Assembly: GCA_041749535.1 (NCBI GenBank)
Contig: JBGTBE010000088.1
Span: 1-64,000 of the forward strand
DNA: 64,000 nucleotides
From: JBBQZU01 sp041749535
GTDB lineage: Bacteria; Bacteroidota; Bacteroidia; Flavobacteriales_D; Cryomorphaceae
Direction of reading: 5' to 3'
Made by a program: the position numbers and the translations under genes. Shown piece by piece: positions 17,775 to 27,516 of this stretch. Positions within the stretch are counted from its first letter, which is position 1. Each line of letters starts with the position of its first letter. The notes under the pieces were generated by a model, which was not told the origin of the DNA, did no database searches, and saw nothing but the letters and a program-made list of their open reading frames with translations.

Positions 17775-17782
17775 CAAAAATA
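17775..17782 (-). promoter_or_regulatory. Candidate -7 box of the nqr operon promoter
   Basis: TATTTTTG on the minus strand fits the Bacteroidetes -7 consensus TAnnTTTG and lies 27 bp before the nqrA ATG. No TTG is seen at the usual distance upstream, so the call is moderate. Confidence 0.4.
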
Positions 17783-17853
17783 GCAATTGTTTCTTTTCAT
17801 GACCTGCACGATTTTTGCGTTCTTCACCACAATTCTCTTTTTGTACACATACT

Positions 17854-19227
17854 ATGATTACAACAGCACAATGTAGACGAGTGTTTTCGAATACGAAATA
17901 TTATTCATTACTGTATATCAGCATCTTATGTTTTTCTTCGTTGTTTTTCACTTTGTCGGGCTTTGCGCAAAAAACCAAAAAGAATACCCGCACTGAGAAG
18001 GAAATCGAATATTTTGATGAAAAACACATTGACTATACCAACAAGGTATACGACCCTTACATACAAACTGTAATCATGCATTCCTTTGGATCAGAGCTCG
18101 ACTTGCCGATAATCACGCTCAATACGATTGAAAAAGTAATGCTTCGCTTTGATGACCTGAATGCGGATATGAGGGAGATGACCTACACGTTCGAACATTG
18201 CACTTTCGACTGGAAGAAGAGTGACTTGCTGCCTATGGACTATTTACAGGGTTTCAACGAGGATATCATAGAGTCCTATGAATTCTCCTTCAACACTACT
18301 TTGAGTTACACCCATTATCAAATTGCCTTTCCCAATAGAAACATAAGTTTTAGCAGAAGCGGCAACTATATTATTAAGGTGTATGCCGATGGAGACAAGG
18401 AAAACCTCATGCTGACTGCCCGCTTCATGGTGGTAGAGCCATTGGCGAGCATAGACCCTCTGGTGCGGGCATCAAGTGTGGTTGAAGACCGGGACTATAG
18501 GCAAGAGGTAGACCTTTCGGTCAATTTAGGCTCCATACAAGTACTCAATCCATACAGCGATATAGAGCTTGTAATCATGCAAAACTTCAGATGGGACAAT
18601 GCAAAGCGCGGGGTAAAACCCAGTTTTATCAAGGACAATAAGTTGATGTATGACTATCAGGGAGAGCTCACCTTTGATGGCATCAATGAATTCAGATTTT
18701 TCGATGCCAAGAGTTTGCGCTACAGAAGCGAGCGGGTGCTAGAAGTGAGCCTTCAGGATGATGGGTACCACATGATTTTAGCACCGGACATACGACGCTC
18801 ACACCTCACCTATGTATTTCAAAATGATTTGAATGGAAAATTTTTGATCAAAAATGACGATATGTTAAATCCCCATATCGAAAGCGATTATATAAAAGTA
18901 CACTTTACAATGCCTGTAGATGCGCTGCTCGGCTATGGAAACATGTTCCTTTTTGGGCAACTTACCCAATGGAAAGTGGATAAAGAATTCCGGATGGTGT
19001 ACAATGAAGAAGCTTCGGCATATGAGTTGGAATTATTGCTCAAGCAAGGCTATTATAACTATATGTACTTATGGGAAAGCAAAACAGATGGTCCTATTTC
19101 AGACTTTACTGAAGGAAATCATTCACGAACCGAGAATGAGTATGTGGTTCTGGTATACTTCAAAGACCGCAGCTCTTTTGCTGATAGGCTCATAGGATTC
19201 AAACGATTCAGCAGTTTTAATAACTAA
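17854..19227 (+). CDS. Type IX secretion system plug protein (DUF5103)
   Basis: A 457-residue exported protein. The ATG at 17854 is chosen because it precedes a normal signal peptide (hydrophobic YYSLLYISILCFSSLFFTLSGFAQ, residues 16-39). The C-terminal half carries the hallmarks of the DUF5103/T9SS plug family: TYVFQNDLNGKFLIKNDD, VHFTMP, MFLFGQLTQW and LLLKQGYYNYMYLWE. In the T9SS translocon the plug protein is reported to seal the periplasmic side of the SprA pore. It agrees with the T9SS cargo encoded at 47-51 kb. It lies between nqrA (divergent) and apaG, an arrangement common in Flavobacteriia as far as I recall. Confidence 0.85.
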   Translation: MITTAQCRRVFSNTKYYSLLYISILCFSSLFFTLSGFAQKTKKNTRTEKEIEYFDEKHIDYTNKVYDPYIQTVIMHSFGSELDLPIITLNTIEKVMLRFDDLNADMREMTYTFEHCTFDWKKSDLLPMDYLQGFNEDIIESYEFSFNTTLSYTHYQIAFPNRNISFSRSGNYIIKVYADGDKENLMLTARFMVVEPLASIDPLVRASSVVEDRDYRQEVDLSVNLGSIQVLNPYSDIELVIMQNFRWDNAKRGVKPSFIKDNKLMYDYQGELTFDGINEFRFFDAKSLRYRSERVLEVSLQDDGYHMILAPDIRRSHLTYVFQNDLNGKFLIKNDDMLNPHIESDYIKVHFTMPVDALLGYGNMFLFGQLTQWKVDKEFRMVYNEEASAYELELLLKQGYYNYMYLWESKTDGPISDFTEGNHSRTENEYVVLVYFKDRSSFADRLIGFKRFSSFNN

Positions 19228-19297
19228 AATTGACATTGGCCCATTTCTTTTGTCAAAAGAAAATCATAACCTTGTGGACGCTACACAGATATTTCAA

Positions 19298-19684
19298 ATG
19301 AAAACCGCTCTAACATCAGGAATTCTTATTTCGGTGAGTTGCCAGTTTGAGAGTAAATTTACAAACCCCGACAACAATCTCTTCATGTTTTCATATGGTA
19401 TTAACATTGAGAATAAGAACGATTTCCCTATACAGCTTATGCGCAGGTTCTGGCATATTACCGATAGCAATACCAGAAAACGAGAGGTAGAAGGCGAAGG
19501 TGTAATTGGAGAACAGCCGGTGATCCTTCCCGGAAAATCATACTCATACCGTTCTTCGTGTGACTTTACAACCGATACAGGCCGCATGCACGGCAACTAT
19601 CAGATGTTGAATTTGGATACAGAAGAGGTGTTTTCGGTAGAGATTCCATCATTTATGCTCATGGTTCCCCATAGGCTCAATTAA
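19298..19684 (+). CDS. apaG: ApaG (CorD) domain protein
   Basis: A 128-residue single-domain protein of the ApaG family (immunoglobulin-like fold), linked to Co2+/Mg2+ resistance in enterobacteria; its biochemical role is uncertain. The ATG at 19298 gives the usual length; an upstream TTG start would add 16 atypical residues. Conserved blocks are FMFSYGINIENKN, LMRRFWHITDSN, GVIGEQPVILPGKSYSYRSSCDFTTDTG, and MHGNYQM. Its stop codon directly abuts the stop of the convergent sensor kinase gene, with no base between. Confidence 0.92.
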   Translation: MKTALTSGILISVSCQFESKFTNPDNNLFMFSYGINIENKNDFPIQLMRRFWHITDSNTRKREVEGEGVIGEQPVILPGKSYSYRSSCDFTTDTGRMHGNYQMLNLDTEEVFSVEIPSFMLMVPHRLN

Positions 19685-22600
19685 TCAAGCATCAATTTCT
19701 TCAAAGTCGATTTGATATATCGCCCCTGGGAGGTCGCTTCTGTGTATTATAGTGCCACTGAGCTGTTCGGTGAGTGCCAGGATGAGCTCCATACCGAATG
19801 AGTCCTCTGACGTAAAGTCAAAATCATCAGGGAGTCCGCTGCCATTGTCGCCAATAAGCATTTCTAATTTGCCTGATTCGAGTCGCTCGAGCCTCACAAT
19901 AATCAATCCTTCCTGGTCTTCGCTGAAGGCATACTTGAGGGAATTTGAAATTACTTCATTGATGATGAGTCCAAGTGGCGTAAGGGTGTCCGATGTAAGC
20001 CGGTCTACCTTTACTTTCACATCCAGTTTAATTCTTCCGGTAAGTGAGTATGCACTTATAAGGTTATTAGAAAGGTCATCGATATATCCCGTAATGTTCA
20101 AGGTACTTAGGTCTTTGCTCTGGTACATTTTCTGGTGTATCAATGACATAGAGCGCACCCTGTTTTGAATTTCATTGAATACTTCGAGCAATGATCGATC
20201 TTTTATAAATCTAGATTGAAGGTTCAGAAGGCTTACTATTATTTGAAGATTATTTTTCACCCTGTGGTGTACCTCTCGGAGCAATGTTTCATTGATATCC
20301 CTTTCGCGGGCTATTTCTCGGGTTCGATCGGCCACGGCGCGCTGAAGTGCAAGTCGCCTTCGTCTTTCACCACGGAGTTTTGCCCTGTATATACCGTAGA
20401 AGCACAAGACCACCAGCACTGCGAGCAAGAGCTTAGATTCCCACATTTGCCAGAAGCTGGGTTTTACAATCACAACCACAATAGCCGGACGATAGTTCCA
20501 GAGTCCGTCATTGTTAGACCCTATCACTTCAAAAGTGTAAGTGCCGGGCAGCAAATTGGAAAAGGTCGCAAAATGCCGGTTCTTAATGTACCGCCAATTG
20601 TCAAAAAGACCCAAGAGGCGATATGCATATTGATTTTTTTCAGGTTGTCGGTAATTCAAAGCTGCGAATTCAATGGTGAATCCGGGGTGGTCGTGTTTAA
20701 GAATGAGCGTATCAATCGCAAACGATGAACCTGCATTTTTCTTTCGGTTGACGTTTTCATTAAGCAACATGCAACCCGTAATCACAATATTGGGGATGAA
20801 ACTATTCTCACCAATTCGTCCAGAGTGGAGATAATCAAAGCCATTGGACCCACCGAAATATATTCGATTCTCTTGATCACGGTAACTACTCCCAGCATTA
20901 AAAGTGTTCTGGCTTAACACTTCATCTTCAAAATAATTGCGAAAAGTCTGGGTAGCGATGCTAAAAGAGCTCAATCCACTATTGGTGCTTATCCACAAGT
21001 TGCCGGCGAGATCGCTTGTGATGGACAACACCACGTTATTGGCCAAACCGTCCGCCTCATTAAAGGTCTGAAACAATTCGACTTCAGGTCTCCATAGAGC
21101 AATACCACCTCCCGAAGTAGCTATCCACATTCTGCCACTCTCATCCAAGTGTAAGTCATTAATTACAGGCGAATCGAGCATCCCTTTCTCCTCACTCCCC
21201 ACAGGAAATCGCTCGAAGGTGCCGGTAGCTATATCCAACAATCTGTAGAGCCCGGACTGTCCGGTACCAACCCACAATGTGCCCTCAGTATCGTATTCAA
21301 GACATGTGATGTTGTTCTCACGCAACCCACCTTCAGTAATATCGAATCGGTAATTGCTGAATCTTTCCGTTTTGGCGTCGAAATAACACAGACCACCTCC
21401 AAGTGTGCCAATCCAAACATTACCGCCTTGGTGATTGAGTAAGGAAGTTATTTTATTGCTGGATATTGAATGTGGGTTCTGTGGGTCTATATTGTAAGTC
21501 TTAACTGTTCTTCTTGCAATATCATATGCCACAAGCCCTTCATTTTTGGTACCAATCCAAAGCTTGTTATTGCCCACATTTAGCGCCCTTACTTCCCTGT
21601 TGAACTCACGCAATGGGTGCCCTTGCACATCGAAGGCAGAACTGGCTGTTCGGCTTACAGGATCAAAGGTATTTAGCCCACTTGCAGTACCCACAAAAAC
21701 GCAGTTTGAGTCGAGCTGGGCGAAGGTATATATCTGATTCCTGTCAATGTTGTCATCCACATCACTACTGTAATACACAGATAGAAACTGTAGGGCATTG
21801 AAGTTAATTGTAGATACTCCTACTGATTGACTACCCACCCATACAAGACCCGAATTATCTACAAGCAAACTGCGTACATGCATATTTGAAATCACACTCT
21901 TATTGAATGCGGGTGTTGGCTCAAGCTTTTCTGAGTTAATAGCCGCGAGCCCCAGAGAAGTTCCTATGTAGAGGTTGCCCTCATTATCATAGGTAAGAGC
22001 CCTTATTACAGAAGAAGGAAGGAAATCCTTGATAGGTTGATCCTTAAAATAATGAGCGAAGCTGTTATTCTCAGGATCAAACTGATTCAAACCTTGTCGG
22101 GTTCCAACCCAAATTCTATCATCGCTGCTGGGTGCAATACAAGTTACCTCATTGTTCGAGATTCCTTTATCGGAAGTAAATCCATGCACATATCTTTTGA
22201 AGGTATTTCTTTCAGGATCGAAAATATTCATGCCACCCATAGTGCCCACACAAATTCTTCCATTGGGCAAGGCAAGAAGTGCTGTAATGTGATTGTTGGA
22301 GAGACTACTGCTATCATCCGCCTGTATTGAAAACCGCTCAAAAGTTCCGCTCTCAGGTACCAATGCATTCAAGCCATTCTCGGTACCAACCCAAAGCCTA
22401 CCCTTCGCATCTGTGATGATCGCCGTTATTTTATTGCTGCTCAGCGAATGTTCATCTTCAAACCAATGAAAGTAATTCTTTGCGTCTAATGTTTTTGGAT
22501 TCAAGCGATTAAGACCCATTGACGTACCAACCCAAATATTGCCAGACAAATCCTGATGAAGTGCAATTATACTATTGGAACTGATAGAGTTAGAGTCCAA

Positions 22601-22885
22601 TGGGTTGTTCTTCAAGTTGACAAAACTTACACCATCGTACCTATTGAGCCCATCTCTTGTGCCAAGCCATATAAAACCTTCATTATCCTGAAGTATGCAC
22701 GACACGGTGCCCTGAGAAAGTCCATCCTTGATAGAGATGTTATTGAATTGCAGAACCTGCCCTTTGGCTATCTCTATATGTAGCAGGGAAAATGCCAGCA
22801 GACACAAAAATGATGCGAGACAATAACGTCGGCTCCAACAGACAATCACATGGCTAAGGTACATAAATTGAAAAATGACTGACAA
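19685..22885 (-). CDS. Two-component-type propeller sensor histidine kinase
   Basis: A 1066-residue membrane sensor. After a signal sequence (about residues 1-43) come some 14 Reg_prop repeats (WIGTRDGLNRYD type) that form two periplasmic beta-propellers up to about residue 680. A Y_Y_Y domain (about 715-790) and one transmembrane helix (about 795-815, KLLLAVLVVLCFYGIYRA) follow. The kinase part is of the HisKA_2/HWE-like kind, with His in LREVHHRVKNNLQII near residue 873, and an HATPase with NEVISNSLKYAF and DNGSGLPDDF. No receiver domain is fused and no regulator gene adjoins, so it is an orphan kinase. In Bacteroidetes such sensors often respond to polysaccharide breakdown products. It sits on the strand opposite to its neighbours. 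Confidence 0.88.
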   Translation of the reverse strand: MSVIFQFMYLSHVIVCWSRRYCLASFLCLLAFSLLHIEIAKGQVLQFNNISIKDGLSQGTVSCILQDNEGFIWLGTRDGLNRYDGVSFVNLKNNPLDSNSISSNSIIALHQDLSGNIWVGTSMGLNRLNPKTLDAKNYFHWFEDEHSLSSNKITAIITDAKGRLWVGTENGLNALVPESGTFERFSIQADDSSSLSNNHITALLALPNGRICVGTMGGMNIFDPERNTFKRYVHGFTSDKGISNNEVTCIAPSSDDRIWVGTRQGLNQFDPENNSFAHYFKDQPIKDFLPSSVIRALTYDNEGNLYIGTSLGLAAINSEKLEPTPAFNKSVISNMHVRSLLVDNSGLVWVGSQSVGVSTINFNALQFLSVYYSSDVDDNIDRNQIYTFAQLDSNCVFVGTASGLNTFDPVSRTASSAFDVQGHPLREFNREVRALNVGNNKLWIGTKNEGLVAYDIARRTVKTYNIDPQNPHSISSNKITSLLNHQGGNVWIGTLGGGLCYFDAKTERFSNYRFDITEGGLRENNITCLEYDTEGTLWVGTGQSGLYRLLDIATGTFERFPVGSEEKGMLDSPVINDLHLDESGRMWIATSGGGIALWRPEVELFQTFNEADGLANNVVLSITSDLAGNLWISTNSGLSSFSIATQTFRNYFEDEVLSQNTFNAGSSYRDQENRIYFGGSNGFDYLHSGRIGENSFIPNIVITGCMLLNENVNRKKNAGSSFAIDTLILKHDHPGFTIEFAALNYRQPEKNQYAYRLLGLFDNWRYIKNRHFATFSNLLPGTYTFEVIGSNNDGLWNYRPAIVVVIVKPSFWQMWESKLLLAVLVVLCFYGIYRAKLRGERRRRLALQRAVADRTREIARERDINETLLREVHHRVKNNLQIIVSLLNLQSRFIKDRSLLEVFNEIQNRVRSMSLIHQKMYQSKDLSTLNITGYIDDLSNNLISAYSLTGRIKLDVKVKVDRLTSDTLTPLGLIINEVISNSLKYAFSEDQEGLIIVRLERLESGKLEMLIGDNGSGLPDDFDFTSEDSFGMELILALTEQLSGTIIHRSDLPGAIYQIDFEEIDA

Positions 22886-22929
22886 TGCTATTCAATATTC
22901 CTTTATCTGGGAAAGGGGTAAATAGTTTT

Positions 22930-22937
22930 TACTTTTG
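22930..22937 (+). promoter_or_regulatory. Candidate -7 box upstream of pruA
   Basis: TACTTTTG matches TAnnTTTG and lies 35 bp before the pruA ATG. The -33 element is not clear. Confidence 0.4.
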
Positions 22938-22972
22938 CGAAACCACTATTTACCACCTAAACTTAAAAAGCC

Positions 22973-24601
22973 ATGCCTAAAGGAGTATATCAAATACCAT
23001 TTCCGGAAAACGAAGAAATTTATCAATATGAAGCTGGCAGCCCGGAGAGGCTGGGTTTAGAGAAAGCCTATAAAAGTTTATGGGATGCAAAAGCCGTTGA
23101 CATCCCCATGTACATAGGAAACAAGGAGGTGCGAACAGACAATAAAAAGCCACTTTCTCCTCCACACGACCACCAGAAGATTCTTGGACATTTCAACTAT
23201 GGTGATAAGACACATGTGCAGCAAGCCATTGATGCAGCATTAAAAGCCAAAAAAGATTGGGCCAATTTGCCATGGGAGCACAGGGCTTCAATATTTCTGA
23301 AAGCCGCAGACCTCTTAGCGGGTCCTTACCGATATAAATTCAATGCGGGCACCATGATTGCCCAAAGCAAAAATGCGTTTCAATCGGAGATTGACGCCGT
23401 GTGCGAGTTAATTGATTTCCTGAGATTCAACGCCGCTTACATGGAAGAAATTTATTCAAACCAACCCAGTAGCAATCCCGGCATGTGGAACAGGTTGGAG
23501 TACCGCCCATTGGAAGGGTTTATTTTCTGTGTTACCCCTTTCAACTTTACATCCATTGCCGCAAATCTTCCCGCCTCAGCTGCACTCATGGGCAATGTGT
23601 GCGTGTGGAAACCAGCTGACAGTCAAGTGTACTCAGCCAATATGATTATGGAAATATTCAGGGAAGCGGGACTTCCAGCCGGGGTTATCAATATGATTAC
23701 GGTTGATGGTCCTGTGGCGGGCGATGTGGTTTTCAAACACCCTGAATTTGCCGGACTTCATTTTACAGGATCTACTGCTGTTTTCAAGAGTTTGTGGAAG
23801 GAAGTGGGTAAGAATATTGACTTGTACAAATCATACCCCAGGGTGGTTGGTGAAACGGGAGGCAAAGATTTTGTAGTAGCACACCACACAGCCGATCCAA
23901 TTGAAGTGGCGGTTGGTATTGCACGCGGCGCGTTCGAGTTTCAGGGACAAAAATGCTCAGCGGCTTCCAGGGCTTACATACCCGACAATATATGGCCAGC
24001 TGTGAAAAAAAGGCTCGTGGCCGATGTGAAATCTTTTAAAATGGGCAGCCCATCAGATTTTGGCAATTTCATAAATGCGGTAATCGATAAAAGGGCGTTC
24101 GACAAAATTACTTCTTACATAGACTTCGTGAAGAAGCAGAAAGATGCGGAAATAATCGCAGGCGGAAATTACGATGGATCCAATGGGTATTTTATTGAAC
24201 CTACAGTGGTGGTTACTTCCAATCCGCGATTCAGAACCATGGTAGAGGAAATATTTGGTCCGGTGATGACGATCTATGTATACAAAGCGAAAGATTTTGA
24301 GGCGACCCTCCATTTGGTGGATGAAACTTCAGAGTATGCGCTGACGGGAGCTATATTTTCTAAAGACCGGTACGCCATTGCGCTTGCAATGAAAATACTG
24401 GAAAATGCAGCGGGCAACTTCTATATCAATGACAAACCAACTGGAGCAGTGGTAGGCCAACAGCCTTTTGGCGGAGCCAGAGGTTCCGGCACCAACGACA
24501 AGGCGGGTTCATACCTTAATTTGATTCGCTGGGTGTCGCCGAGAACCATCAAAGAAACTCTTGCTCCAGCCAAAGATTATCGCTATCCCTTTCTGGATTA
24601 A
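22973..24601 (+). CDS. pruA: L-glutamate gamma-semialdehyde dehydrogenase (P5C dehydrogenase)
   Basis: A 542-residue NAD-dependent aldehyde dehydrogenase that oxidises glutamate semialdehyde/1-pyrroline-5-carboxylate to glutamate in proline catabolism. The GETGGKDFVVAH block carries the general-base Glu. Catalytic Cys is in FQGQKCSAASRAY. VEEIFGPVMTIYVY and the closing QQPFGGARGSGTNDKAG are typical of the single-domain P5C dehydrogenases. The proline dehydrogenase domain is not fused and not in the window. Confidence 0.95.
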   Translation: MPKGVYQIPFPENEEIYQYEAGSPERLGLEKAYKSLWDAKAVDIPMYIGNKEVRTDNKKPLSPPHDHQKILGHFNYGDKTHVQQAIDAALKAKKDWANLPWEHRASIFLKAADLLAGPYRYKFNAGTMIAQSKNAFQSEIDAVCELIDFLRFNAAYMEEIYSNQPSSNPGMWNRLEYRPLEGFIFCVTPFNFTSIAANLPASAALMGNVCVWKPADSQVYSANMIMEIFREAGLPAGVINMITVDGPVAGDVVFKHPEFAGLHFTGSTAVFKSLWKEVGKNIDLYKSYPRVVGETGGKDFVVAHHTADPIEVAVGIARGAFEFQGQKCSAASRAYIPDNIWPAVKKRLVADVKSFKMGSPSDFGNFINAVIDKRAFDKITSYIDFVKKQKDAEIIAGGNYDGSNGYFIEPTVVVTSNPRFRTMVEEIFGPVMTIYVYKAKDFEATLHLVDETSEYALTGAIFSKDRYAIALAMKILENAAGNFYINDKPTGAVVGQQPFGGARGSGTNDKAGSYLNLIRWVSPRTIKETLAPAKDYRYPFLD

Positions 24602-24697
24602 AGTTTTAGAGTACACAATACAAATTCAACCTTCGGTGTTTATAACTGAACCATACAGGGTATACCACTGAGGCTTTCAAAACTTGTACATTTGAGC

Positions 24698-25003
24698 ATG
24701 TCACTCAAAGGAAAAAAATTACCGCTCCTCTTCCGAAACCGGTATGTTTTGGTAATTGCTGGATTCTTCTTGTACGTCACGTTTTTCGACGCCTATGACC
24801 TTATATCTCAGATCGGATTAAAGTACAAAATCTGGAAAATAAACACCGAGATAGAATATTTGGATGAGAATACAGCGCAGGCAACAGCAAGAATTGATGA
24901 GCTTACAAGCGATGAGAAGCTTCTTGAAAAATTTGCCCGCGAGCAATACCGCATGAGGCGGGAAAACGAAGAGATATTTGTAATAATACCTGAAGAAGAT
25001 TAA
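24698..25003 (+). CDS. Septum formation initiator family protein (DivIC/FtsB)
   Basis: A 101-residue bitopic membrane protein: a short basic cytoplasmic tail, one transmembrane helix (YVLVIAGFFLYVTFF, about residues 16-30), then a coiled coil (IWKINTEIEYLDENTAQATARIDEL). It closes with the FAREQYRMRRENEEIFVI block that marks the DivIC/FtsB family. The product helps join FtsL/FtsQ in the divisome. The ATG at 24698 is preferred to a TTG two codons upstream. A TACATTTG (24687-24694) ends 3 bp before the ATG; if it is a -7 box the mRNA would be nearly leaderless. Confidence 0.88.
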   Translation: MSLKGKKLPLLFRNRYVLVIAGFFLYVTFFDAYDLISQIGLKYKIWKINTEIEYLDENTAQATARIDELTSDEKLLEKFAREQYRMRRENEEIFVIIPEED

Positions 25004-25064
25004 TCCGGGCGCTCTAACAATCGTTTCTATCGATTGTTATAATCGCTCTAAATCTAATTAGGCT

Positions 25065-25664
25065 ATGAGCACAGTACAATTGGGTCTCTTTCCCTTACAA
25101 ATGATATTGCTACCAGGAGAAGTAGCTCAACTCTACATCTTTGAAGAGCGCTACAGACAGCTCGTCGCCGACTGGGAATCTACAGGAATGGGGTTTGGCA
25201 TTCCCTTCGCTCGAAACGGGGTTCTCACCAATGTAGGATCGCTTGTAGAAGTGAAGCAAATACTAAAGAAAAATGCAGATGGAAGCTCGCATATTCAGAT
25301 TGAATGTGTAGATGTTTTTAAAGTCATTGCTTTCAATAACCAATTTGGTGACAAGCTGTACCCGGGTGGATCGGCATCCATTCTGCACCGAAGTACATTG
25401 CCCCGGGTGAGCGAAGCTGTGATGTCTGAGCTTGATGAATTCCTAAAAAACAATTACCCCGACCAAATTCCCATGGCGCTCTCCACCACTCTGGATGTAT
25501 ACGATGTTGGCAGACTCGCCAAACTATCCGATGATGACAAGATAAAACTCCTCAAAAGGTCAGAACATCAGCGTCAAGAGCAACTGCTCATTAATCATTT
25601 CAAACTCGAAGCGGCGCTCTTTTCCCAAAAAGGAAGTCAGTGGAGGAATATTATTTTAAACTGA
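25065..25664 (+). CDS. LON substrate-binding domain protein
   Basis: A 199-residue cytoplasmic protein with the N-terminal domain of Lon protease and no ATPase or peptidase. The start GLFPLQMILLPGEVAQLYIFEERYRQL is the family signature, and a helical C-terminus (KLSDDDKIKLLKRSEHQRQ) follows. Such stand-alone LON domains are common in Bacteroidetes; function unknown, perhaps in protein quality control. It is 61 bp after the DivIC-like gene. Confidence 0.85.
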   Translation: MSTVQLGLFPLQMILLPGEVAQLYIFEERYRQLVADWESTGMGFGIPFARNGVLTNVGSLVEVKQILKKNADGSSHIQIECVDVFKVIAFNNQFGDKLYPGGSASILHRSTLPRVSEAVMSELDEFLKNNYPDQIPMALSTTLDVYDVGRLAKLSDDDKIKLLKRSEHQRQEQLLINHFKLEAALFSQKGSQWRNIILN

Positions 25665-25724
25665 GGAACAACATGTCTCGCTGAGTTTTGTTAGATTCGT
25701 GTATCACATTAAAACGAGAGGGAT

Positions 25725-26447
25725 ATGTTTACGAAGGTAAATTTGAGAGAAGCGCTGGAAGAGAATCGAAAACTCACTGAAAATGCGGAGAAAAGCATCA
25801 TTGACCGGGTGAATGATTGGTTCATAGCAGATTGGGAGAAAGAACAAAAAGTGGCCGAACACATTATGCTCGGAGCATCATCAGAATTTCTGCCATCTGC
25901 TGAAGAAATGGAGAAAGATAGGATCTATACACTCACTGAAATAAAATCTCTTTGCATTGATTTCAGGCTTCGTTTTCTGACTACGCGTTTATTCAAAGGC
26001 CCTATTCCAAGGGAAGCCCTTTCGAAAGTTAGGATGCTTGAAGCCAGGATAGGCTGCGAGATCAAAGCATTTATGATTGTGGCTCCAGCTCCATTGTTTA
26101 AGCTTGAAGACGCAAACGTAGATCCACTTCTCTTTATACCGCTCAGTGATGGCAGATTCTACCTCGTACATCAGTGGGGCAATGATCTGGCATGGTACCG
26201 CAAGTTGCTTGTGTGGCCACTGGCGAGTATTCAAAACCTTGCGGTTTCAATTATTGCTATATCCGCGGGCTTCGCGGCCATTGTCCCAACTTCCGTGATG
26301 GGTGCATCCTTGGCCTACCTGAATTTTTACAGGATGGCATTAATGGTGTGGTGCGTAGTTTTTATTTCGGGAATGGTCTCTTACTTCTGGTTTGCCACAG
26401 GGCAAAAGTTCAGTGTGGAAGCGTGGAAATCCAAGCATTTTAATTGA
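25725..26447 (+). CDS. Unknown protein with two C-terminal membrane helices
   Basis: A 240-residue protein I do not recognise. Residues 1-160 are soluble and mixed; the region EIKSLCIDFRLRFLTTRLFKGPIPREAL is the most family-like part. Residues 162-225 hold two hydrophobic helices (LAVSIIAISAGFAAIVP and MALMVWCVVFISGMVSYFWFA). No signal peptide. It lies 60 bp after the LON-domain gene and may share its transcript. It converges with the next minus-strand gene across 55 bp. Confidence 0.6.
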   Translation: MFTKVNLREALEENRKLTENAEKSIIDRVNDWFIADWEKEQKVAEHIMLGASSEFLPSAEEMEKDRIYTLTEIKSLCIDFRLRFLTTRLFKGPIPREALSKVRMLEARIGCEIKAFMIVAPAPLFKLEDANVDPLLFIPLSDGRFYLVHQWGNDLAWYRKLLVWPLASIQNLAVSIIAISAGFAAIVPTSVMGASLAYLNFYRMALMVWCVVFISGMVSYFWFATGQKFSVEAWKSKHFN

Positions 26448-26502
26448 ATGGTTCAATAGATCAGCGTTTCAAAAGCCCGAGCCCATTTGTAAATCAAATC
26501 TC

Positions 26503-27396
26503 TTAGAAGGAAATGGTAAAGGTAAGACCAAGGTCTAGCCTGAATACATTTAGCGGCAGCGATTGATCGATGAGCAACTGGATTTGCTCACTCAAATCAG
26601 CGGGCATATCATCAGCCGGGGTGAAAGCCACTTCACCATGACTTATACCTTTTATGCCCATTTGCAATGCGATGTATGTTCCCTGACCCAAAGAGGCCAT
26701 AAGCTCACCATTGAAGTGTATACCCAATGCATTGCTTCTTAGGGCATACCCATAAAACAAGGCGGCATCATTCTCATACATACTCCATCCCGGACCAAGG
26801 TTCAATTGATAAGTAAGCCAGTTATCTTGGCTTTGCTTCATTCGAACCACAAAATTCAAACCTACATACTGCAAACGAATATAGTCTGTAAGCGGCCCAA
26901 TCCTTCCCGTGATTGTGTCTTCCACAGTTATAGTATTGCTATACTCAGAAGTGCTGTAAAAGGCGCCGAAACCGATCTCGGCATTTACAAAGTAATTGAA
27001 GCCACCTCCATACCAATAGCCGTTGTTCAGCTTGTTGTAATATTCCTTTATACCGTCGGGTCCATCTACTTCAGCTTCAATTACACGTGAATATCCACCC
27101 CCTCCCCAAAAGGCCAAAGTTTCATAAGATTTCTCCCTTTTGAGTGCATTTCGCTCCTTGGACGTTGTGGAGTACGCTGCATAGATTATTTCACGCACCT
27201 CCTTTCTTGAAATCACATCCGACTCCCCGCGTTTGGTAGATGCTGTCCGGTAGTACACAAACTGATCATTGGCCTGCTCAACCTTGCACCTCAGGGTGTC
27301 GCCAGTAATTTTAATAATAAGGTCTTGGGCTCGAAGAATATCGTGGTTTGAAATTCCCAATAACAGAAGGAGCAGTAAGTTGCGCAGTGTACTCAT
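26503..27396 (-). CDS. Exported protein, probable outer-membrane beta-barrel
   Basis: A 297-residue protein with a signal peptide (LLLLLLLGISNHDILRAQ). It opens with a short segment common in Bacteroidetes exported proteins (DLIIKITGDTLRCKVEQ followed by SRKEVREIIYA). From about residue 95 on, alternating polar/aromatic strands (GYWYGGGFNYFVNAEIGFGAFYS and similar) and a terminal FTISF suggest a small outer-membrane barrel. No known function. Confidence 0.6.
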   Translation of the reverse strand: MSTLRNLLLLLLLGISNHDILRAQDLIIKITGDTLRCKVEQANDQFVYYRTASTKRGESDVISRKEVREIIYAAYSTTSKERNALKREKSYETLAFWGGGGYSRVIEAEVDGPDGIKEYYNKLNNGYWYGGGFNYFVNAEIGFGAFYSTSEYSNTITVEDTITGRIGPLTDYIRLQYVGLNFVVRMKQSQDNWLTYQLNLGPGWSMYENDAALFYGYALRSNALGIHFNGELMASLGQGTYIALQMGIKGISHGEVAFTPADDMPADLSEQIQLLIDQSLPLNVFRLDLGLTFTISF

Positions 27397-27411
27397 TTAT
27401 CCAAAGCTGCA

Positions 27412-27419
27412 CAAATATA
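27412..27419 (-). promoter_or_regulatory. Candidate -7 box of the barrel protein gene
   Basis: TATATTTG on the minus strand fits TAnnTTTG, 15 bp before the ATG at 27396. The only TTG upstream is at 13 nt, closer than usual. Confidence 0.35.
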
Positions 27420-27516
27420 TACCATCAGGAATCAAAAGGTACTCATGGCCTATGCTCTTTGCTGTGTTTTATTCTTTTAATATCAACTGAAAGCCTTTGT
27501 ACATTGTTACTCAGTT

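Noticed and set aside
17748..17786. Longer NqrA start at a TTG
   Set aside because: It adds 13 residues not found in NqrA and overlaps the promoter box.
20216..20728. 170-codon plus-strand frame
   Set aside because: Antisense shadow of the propeller sensor kinase, covering its histidine kinase and Y_Y_Y regions.
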